From Vulcanimicrobiia bacterium (GTDB taxonomy: Bacteria > Eremiobacterota > Eremiobacteria > Baltobacterales > Baltobacteraceae), in NCBI GenBank assembly GCA_024281135.1, contig JAMXLG010000386.1, positions 1-5,918 on the forward strand: 5,918 nt of DNA, read 5' to 3'. Of the stretch, positions 1 to 4,077 are shown piece by piece. The stretch's first letter is position 1. Each line of letters begins with the position of its first letter. The position numbers were made by a program, and so were the translations under genes. The notes beneath the pieces were generated by a model. It worked only from the letters and a program-made list of their open reading frames with translations, had not been told where the DNA came from and made no database searches.

Positions 1-829
1 GCGCCGGCGTCTGAGCTATTGCAGGCACAACCGTTACGGGCGCGACCTTCGTGTTGTACATCGCACCAATTTCCGCCGCATCGCCCTTCCAAATCGGTCC
101 AGTGCCGATTACGCCGATCGTGATACCGGTGCCGTCGTATCCGGCCGACGCCGGTCCGGAAAAATCAAACGCTTTGCGGATTTGTTGAGGCGACATCCCA
201 TAGAACTGGCCGTTGTTTGCGCGGATGAAGTTTGTATGTGCCAACGACATATGCACGAGTCCGGTAACGGCACTTACCGGCACGACTTGCGCAAAGTGCG
301 GTTGAGCCGTCGGTGCAATGAACTCTTGCCCGTACTCGCGATAGATGCCGAACTTCGTCCCGAAGGCTTTTTCGAGATTCGCCTGCTTGCCGGTTACAAC
401 CATCATAAGATGTTGGGGCCATCCGCCGACACCCAAACCATTGTGTTGAAAGTAGCTTGCGGCGGCGGAGACGTTCGTCTTTGAAGCACCGAATCGGTCG
501 CCGATCTCTTGTGGTGTAAGCCAACGACGATAGAGCGCTGAATGCGGATCACTTGCCTCGCGCGCGTAGTTTATCAAACCGGCTTCATCTTGCATCTGCA
601 GTTGCACGTTGACGCTCATGGTGGAAAAACTCGCGGGGCCTACATACGTCGCGTTCTTCATGAGGTCGGCACCCCACGTGAAATTCGCAAGGGCCGACGG
701 GCCCGTATAAGGGGTTGGACCAGCCTTCGAATTCGAGGGGAGCGTGTTTCCACCGCCGCCGCCTCCACCGCACGATGCGAGCGACATGGCAGCAGCAAGC
801 GAAGTGAGCCGTTTCACGATCGCGTTCAC
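1..829 (-). CDS. Lipid-anchored sedolisin (S53) protease precursor, 3' part missing
   Basis: The frame is open from GTG at 829 to the left edge (276 residues) with no stop. Residues 1-20 form a signal peptide ending in lipobox L-A-S-C (Cys20), followed by seven Gly. Residues 40-195 look like the pro-kumamolisin activation domain: YRRWLTPQEIGDRFG at 100-114 matches the family's Y-x-x-W-L-T-P-x-E-[FI] hallmark, followed by a VVTGKQAN...KAFGT segment. The mature domain appears to begin near FYGMSPQQIRKAF (209-221), with the first core strand at GTGITIGVIG (233-242). In this family the Glu, Asp and Ser catalytic residues lie further on, beyond the window, so activity cannot be judged. Sedolisins are acid-active endopeptidases that remove their own propeptide. 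The GTG start is supported by AGGGAGG nine bases upstream and by the GTGA overlap with the preceding lipoprotein gene, suggesting translational coupling. The family call is firm; substrate is unknown. Confidence 0.93.
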   Translation of the reverse strand, partial: MNAIVKRLTSLAAAMSLASCGGGGGGGNTLPSNSKAGPTPYTGPSALANFTWGADLMKNATYVGPASFSTMSVNVQLQMQDEAGLINYAREASDPHSALYRRWLTPQEIGDRFGASKTNVSAAASYFQHNGLGVGGWPQHLMMVVTGKQANLEKAFGTKFGIYREYGQEFIAPTAQPHFAQVVPVSAVTGLVHMSLAHTNFIRANNGQFYGMSPQQIRKAFDFSGPASAGYDGTGITIGVIGTGPIWKGDAAEIGAMYNTKVAPVTVVPAIAQTPA

Positions 830-861
830 TGGAATTGGCCTCCCTTTACGATGGCGTTCAT
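813..861 (-). repeat. Imperfect direct repeat across the lipoprotein/sedolisin junction
   Basis: On the minus strand the 17 bases 861-845 (beginning ATGAACGC) and 829-813 (beginning GTGAACGC) match at 14 of 17 positions with an offset of 32 bases. The three mismatches fall at the first base of the start-like codon and at two third-codon positions, so both copies read MNAIVK, the first near the lipoprotein's C-terminus and the second at the sedolisin's N-terminus. Because 32 is not a multiple of three, the copies lie in different frames. Similarity fades after 17 bases. A partial duplication at the junction is the likely origin, but chance is not excluded. Confidence 0.55.
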
Positions 862-2193
862 TGCGCGGAAGAATGCGCGCGCACGATCGCGGCGTTGGTT
901 TTCGACAAGCCGTTCGAAAGCCGAACGTGCGATGAGGACTTGCGGCGACGAGAGGTTTGAATGCAGTGATGCAGTGCGACGCGCATTGCCCTGAAGGTTT
1001 GCGGATGCGAGTGTCAACGTTTCCGCGATCGTGGTGACCGAGAGCGGCGTACCGACGAAGTGATAGTGGTAGTTTGTGCCGTCGGTATAGTCGTCGTTGT
1101 AGTCGTAGTATGCGGTCTGTACGTCATTGAGTTGCACGCAAACCGGGCCCACGTTCTTCGCCGTGTACGTTGTAATCGTTTCTTGTTCGGTGTAGCCAAG
1201 AATCGCGTCCAGACGGTTGATCGTCTGCACGATGCGGTTTCCGCTTTGCGAGAACGCCGACGGTACCGCGCAGACGGTGGGGAAGGATGGAGCCGCGGAG
1301 ATCGCGTCGGTTTCCTTGTACAGACCGTGGTTCGCAAGCGGGCCCGAGATCCAATCCGGTGGAGTATAGGTGTGCGCACTAAGGGTCGTGCATGTCGCAC
1401 AGATTTTAACGGTTATCGTGCCGTTCGACGGCGCGGAGAATTTGATTATTGAATACGTTCCGGCTCCGAATGGTCCGGTATAAGTTCCGCTGCCGTCCGC
1501 CGCTTCCGTAATCGTCGCGCTGCTTGCAATTGCCGCCAGCTGTGATGTCTCCGTGTACGTGCCGTTACCTGCATAGGTGCGAGCGTTTTGCGTTCCATCC
1601 GCGTCGTTTTCGGTAAAGGTTAGCGTTGCGGGATTTGACCATGAAGCTCCGGACGCTTCCGGGAGAGCATCAAGCTGATAAGGAGCCGAGGAGTAGTCGT
1701 ATGCATACGTCGTGCCGGCTCCGTCGTTCTGCTGAGAACCAATCTCGAAAAATGCAGTCGGCGATTGCGAGAAGAACTCATCCGATGTGAGCGTCGAGCT
1801 TCTCACGGTCTGCGCGTCCGTCTCCACGACGTGAATATTCGTGAAGCCGCCAGTGAATTTGAAGGGCATCGCGTTGGTCCCGAGTGTTGCAACTTGCGTA
1901 ATCGCTGTCTTCGCTGACGTCGACGGGTATGGTGTCGCGTACGCCGTGTTCGGGCTGTTGGGGTAGTTGTAAACGGTCGAGACCGTCGATTGACCGCTGA
2001 GCGTAAACGTCGCCTTTGACGACAATGGAATCCCGTAATATTGGCCCGCGATCGGCGTTGGAGTTGGAGTAGTTGCGGGCGTAGGGGTGGCGGTCGAAGG
2101 CGGTGCTGAGATCGAGCCGCCCCCTCCGCCGCCGCAGGCGGCGAGGCTCGTCGCTAGAGCAACAAGCCCGAACAATGCAAGACGCGTTTTCAC
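826..2193 (-). CDS. Secreted lipoprotein of unknown function, paired with sedolisin
   Basis: 455 residues from GTG at 2193, chosen over an in-frame TTG at 2217 because AAGGAG sits five bases upstream and the signal peptide then has normal length. Residues 1-20 are a lipoprotein signal peptide (KTR n-region, hydrophobic core, lipobox L-A-A-C, Cys20), followed by six Gly and a Thr/Pro-rich linker to about residue 47. Gly at +2 fits outer-membrane sorting if the cell is diderm. Residues 48-400 are Thr/Ser/Tyr/Ala-rich with many short alternating stretches such as GNGTYTET and GSGTYTG, suggesting a beta-rich extracytoplasmic body. Cys265 and Cys268 (C-x2-C), Cys308 and Cys352 could form disulfides. 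The last ~53 residues differ: Arg-rich and probably helical. No known family was recognised. Its stop overlaps the sedolisin start by four bases, so it may be that protease's partner, chaperone, inhibitor or substrate; this is inference. Confidence 0.88.
   Translation of the reverse strand: MKTRLALFGLVALATSLAACGGGGGGSISAPPSTATPTPATTPTPTPIAGQYYGIPLSSKATFTLSGQSTVSTVYNYPNSPNTAYATPYPSTSAKTAITQVATLGTNAMPFKFTGGFTNIHVVETDAQTVRSSTLTSDEFFSQSPTAFFEIGSQQNDGAGTTYAYDYSSAPYQLDALPEASGASWSNPATLTFTENDADGTQNARTYAGNGTYTETSQLAAIASSATITEAADGSGTYTGPFGAGTYSIIKFSAPSNGTITVKICATCTTLSAHTYTPPDWISGPLANHGLYKETDAISAAPSFPTVCAVPSAFSQSGNRIVQTINRLDAILGYTEQETITTYTAKNVGPVCVQLNDVQTAYYDYNDDYTDGTNYHYHFVGTPLSVTTIAETLTLASANLQGNARRTASLHSNLSSPQVLIARSAFERLVENQRRDRARAFFRAMNAIVKGGQFQ
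839..847 (-). promoter_or_regulatory. Ribosome binding site of the sedolisin gene
   Basis: On the minus strand this reads AAAGGGAGG, a near-perfect Shine-Dalgarno lying nine bases before GTG 829. It lies inside the last codons of the upstream lipoprotein gene and decides the start of the sedolisin. Confidence 0.8.
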
Positions 2194-2198
2194 CGAAG

Positions 2199-2204
2199 CT
2201 CCTT
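2199..2204 (-). promoter_or_regulatory. Ribosome binding site of the lipoprotein gene
   Basis: Minus-strand AAGGAG lies five bases before GTG 2193. It settles the start over TTG 2217, which has no comparable site and would add eight residues ahead of the signal peptide. Confidence 0.8.
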
Positions 2205-2221
2205 GGTCTGGCAACAAAGAG

Positions 2222-2265
2222 CTTCGACTGCGCTCGGGGCTGCGGGTCCGCCTGTCATTGCGACA
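2222..2265. repeat. Possible dispersed extragenic (REP-like) repeat fragment
   Basis: The segment begins CTTCGACTGCGCTCGG (2222-2237) and ends TGTCATTGCGACA (2253-2265), where TGTC and GACA form a short inverted repeat. From memory, CTTCGACTGCGCTC and TGTCATTGCGA resemble the cores of short extragenic repeats scattered through many environmental bacterial genomes. The window contains only this copy, so dispersal cannot be shown. It lies in the 5' leader side of the lipoprotein operon. Confidence 0.35.
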
Positions 2266-2322
2266 CTAGTGCGTCAGCAAAACAGAAAGAGCAAAAGGGG
2301 TAGCCTTTCGAAAACCACTTTC

Positions 2323-2351
2323 TTAACTTCAGTAAAAATGGGGTTTATAAA
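2323..2351 (+). promoter_or_regulatory. Possible sigma-70-type promoter of the regulator gene
   Basis: TTAACT (2323-2328) is separated by exactly 17 bases from TATAAA (2346-2351), giving four of six and five of six consensus matches. Transcription would start near 2358 and leave a leader of about 30 bases containing the half-site cluster. The -10 lies inside the inverted repeat GGTTT-ATA-AAACC (2342-2354), so a dimeric protein bound there would block it. Supported by sequence resemblance only. Confidence 0.4.
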
Positions 2352-2360
2352 ACCGGAATG

Positions 2361-2387
2361 TAAGTCGCTCGGACTTAAGACTTAAGT
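2361..2387 (+). promoter_or_regulatory. Half-site cluster abutting the regulator start (operator or RNA hairpin)
   Basis: TAAGTC (2361-2366) and GACTTA (2372-2377) form an inverted repeat with a five-base loop. ACTTAAG is then repeated in tandem (2373-2379 and 2380-2386), and the last eight bases before ATG are the palindrome ACTTAAGT (2380-2387). No Shine-Dalgarno is present. The cluster could be an operator for autoregulation by the adjacent helix-turn-helix protein, or a leader hairpin that controls translation. The repeats are seen directly; their role is inferred. Confidence 0.45.
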
Positions 2388-3962
2388 ATGGCCCGAGGCT
2401 CCCATACGAGATCGGCTTATTCTGCCGTCTCCCAATTGCTACACAACTTCCGCGACGATGAGGCATTGCTGCGCAATCCGCTCGTTGCGCCCCATTTTCG
2501 CTCGTCCGATGACGTCGCTGCGAATGCTGCGCGCGTGCGAACGCTCATTCTGTCTTCGATCGATCGTATCGTCGACGTCGCGGCGCCCAACGTCGTTGCG
2601 GTCGCCAAACGTCAAAAGCACATCCTGCTGCGTCACGACCTCGAAGGTGCGACGCGTCGCGCGATCTGCGCGGAGCTTGGAATCACCGAGCGTCAACTGT
2701 ATCGCGACCGCAGTACAGCATCGGGGCTCCTTGTGGAGCATCTGCGAAGCGCTCTACCAAAACAGGAGAAACCAGACTCCAGTGCCGGCGCCCGCGTTTG
2801 CGACGCAGCTGAAGTAGCCTTGCTGGCAGCGCTGCGAATGCGCGCAATTGGTGCAACGCGCAGCGCGGGCGAATGCGCAGATGCCGTCGCGCGAGCCACC
2901 AGCAATGATTTGTGGCGTACGACCGCGCTGTGCCTGTCGGCAGCAATTATGGAAGAGCGCGACGCGCCTGGTGCCTTCAGCCGAATTCGAGATGCGGCGG
3001 CTCCGTTCGAAGCCGACAATTCGGAGATTCCCGTCGCGCAAGGGGCCCGGTTCAAAGCATATTTCAAAATTGCTCGCGGACGGACGAATTGGCAGCGGAC
3101 TTCTGAGAAAGAGCACCTGCGGACAATCCGCAAAGGCATAGACCAATTTTTCCTGAGCCAGACGCAAGTGCCCGCGATCGCGGATCCCCTCACGCAACTC
3201 CTCGTGACTAGCGTTATGTCATCATCCGAGCTTTTATCCGACGTGGGCGAGCTTGCGGGCCACTTCGTCGTTCTTGGCGATCTGCAGCGAATGCTGGAGC
3301 AGATATCACGCGCACCGGAGTATCTCGACCTCGAATTGCGTGCGCGCTATTTGAAAAGCCGCATTCTCATCGAAAGCGATCATAAAGCGATAGCTCGCGA
3401 AATGAGCGAAACGATGCTTCGCGCGCAACAACTCGGTTTTTCTGCCGTCGCCAGTGAAGCCGCTCACTACTGCGGCTGGATCGCTGCTCGAAGCGGCGAC
3501 TCGGAACAAGCGCGGATATTTCAGTCGAATGCGCTTGCATTCGCGGACGCGCAAGACTCTATAGCGACCCGCTCGATGGCATACGCGTCTGCTGCGTTTG
3601 TCGAGGAGCTCATCGGAACGCCTGAAAAAGCCCTTGAACTCGCGCGTACAGGCGCCGCGGATTTGCCCGCGTCGGTAGATGGCTTCCCAACTTATGTTCT
3701 GGCGCGTGCGCAGTTGAAGTGTGGACTCCCCGAAGAAGCGATTGACGCCGGCAAGGACGTCGTTCGCTGTGTTTCGACGGGCGAACTCGCGCGTGGCGCG
3801 ACACTTCTGCTTATGGCACAAGCAACGGTGAAGCTCGGGCGGTTAAAGACTGCCATCTCGCATCTCGACGAGGCTGTCGCGCGGCTTCGAATCTTCGGAA
3901 ATACGTATCTACTTTCAGATGCGCTCTCGCTGCGCCGTTTGCTTCACCAAAGCGCCAACTGA
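2388..3962 (+). CDS. Helix-turn-helix regulator with C-terminal TPR-like domain
   Basis: 524 residues from ATG 2388, the first possible start after an in-frame TAA at 2376-2378. There is no signal peptide or membrane segment, so it is cytoplasmic. Residues 74-120 contain a helix-turn-helix: KRQKHILLRHDL, then RRAICAELGITERQLYRDR at 90-108, where A-x-x-L-G-I-[ST]-x-R-x-x-Y-R resembles sigma-70 region 4 or related winged helices. The rest is almost wholly helical; from about residue 310 to the end, Ala/Leu/Tyr/Gly spacing suggests three to five degenerate TPR-type helical pairs (AAHYCGWIAARSGDSEQA, EELIGTPEKALELAR, MAQATVKLGRLKTAISHLDEA). TPR folds bind peptides or proteins, so a ligand- or partner-gated DNA-binding protein is inferred. 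It starts divergently from the lipoprotein/sedolisin operon and lies 115 bases upstream of the subtilase-like gene; control of either is plausible but unproved. No exact family was recognised. Confidence 0.85.
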   Translation: MARGSHTRSAYSAVSQLLHNFRDDEALLRNPLVAPHFRSSDDVAANAARVRTLILSSIDRIVDVAAPNVVAVAKRQKHILLRHDLEGATRRAICAELGITERQLYRDRSTASGLLVEHLRSALPKQEKPDSSAGARVCDAAEVALLAALRMRAIGATRSAGECADAVARATSNDLWRTTALCLSAAIMEERDAPGAFSRIRDAAAPFEADNSEIPVAQGARFKAYFKIARGRTNWQRTSEKEHLRTIRKGIDQFFLSQTQVPAIADPLTQLLVTSVMSSSELLSDVGELAGHFVVLGDLQRMLEQISRAPEYLDLELRARYLKSRILIESDHKAIAREMSETMLRAQQLGFSAVASEAAHYCGWIAARSGDSEQARIFQSNALAFADAQDSIATRSMAYASAAFVEELIGTPEKALELARTGAADLPASVDGFPTYVLARAQLKCGLPEEAIDAGKDVVRCVSTGELARGATLLLMAQATVKLGRLKTAISHLDEAVARLRIFGNTYLLSDALSLRRLLHQSAN

Positions 3963-4047
3963 CAACCAGGTGACACGCTAAAAGGCTGTCCCCCCGCGAC
4001 CGCCGCATTGGGCTCGTTCGTGTCCGCTCAATACGAGTTTTGCGCGG

Positions 4048-4060
4048 ACGAAGGTTTCGT
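4048..4060 (+). repeat. Small inverted repeat before the subtilase-like gene
   Basis: ACGAA-GGT-TTCGT is a perfect 5-bp inverted repeat with a three-base loop, ending seven bases before the presumed Shine-Dalgarno. It is too short to be a convincing terminator and has no T-run. It could be an operator half-site pair or chance. The rest of the 115-base gap (3963-4077) shows no clear promoter, terminator or small gene, so read-through from the regulator gene is possible. Confidence 0.25.
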
Positions 4061-4066
4061 GTTCAT

Positions 4067-4072
4067 GGGGGA
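4067..4072 (+). promoter_or_regulatory. Ribosome binding site supporting a TTG start
   Basis: GGGGGA lies five bases before TTG 4078. It is a moderate Shine-Dalgarno, but TTG 4078 is the only start-type codon in this frame between the upstream stop (TAA, 3979-3981) and the signal peptide, so the two together fix the start. Confidence 0.5.
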
Positions 4073-4077
4073 CGGGC

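Larger units (their letters stand above)
2194..2387. other. Divergent intergenic control region
   Basis: This 194-base gap separates the minus-strand lipoprotein/sedolisin operon from the plus-strand regulator gene. From 2281 on it is clearly more AT-rich than the flanking genes, as expected for promoters. It contains 8-bp palindromes at 2264-2271 (CACTAGTG) and 2306-2313 (TTTCGAAA), plus the repeat fragment, possible promoter and half-site cluster listed separately. No convincing promoter was found for the minus-strand operon, although transcription must start in or above this gap. No RNA gene or credible small protein was seen. Confidence 0.6.

Noticed and set aside
542..994. A 150-residue plus-strand frame.
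   Set aside because: It lies opposite the sedolisin and the end of the lipoprotein and has an Arg-rich low-information composition typical of the antisense of GC-rich genes.
2194..2217. TTG 2217 as the start of the lipoprotein (463 residues).
   Set aside because: GTG 2193 has AAGGAG at ideal spacing and gives a normal lipoprotein signal peptide; the extra eight residues do not look like an n-region.
2338..2385. A 15-residue reading frame (ATG 2338 to TAA 2385) ending two bases before the regulator start, a possible leader or signal peptide gene.
   Set aside because: It has no Shine-Dalgarno and would lie upstream of the start site implied by the only promoter candidate; length and content give no sign of a secreted peptide.
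3963..4077. A rho-independent terminator after the regulator gene.
   Set aside because: No stem followed by a T-run is present; the only inverted repeat (4048-4060) is 5 bp and lacks T residues after it.
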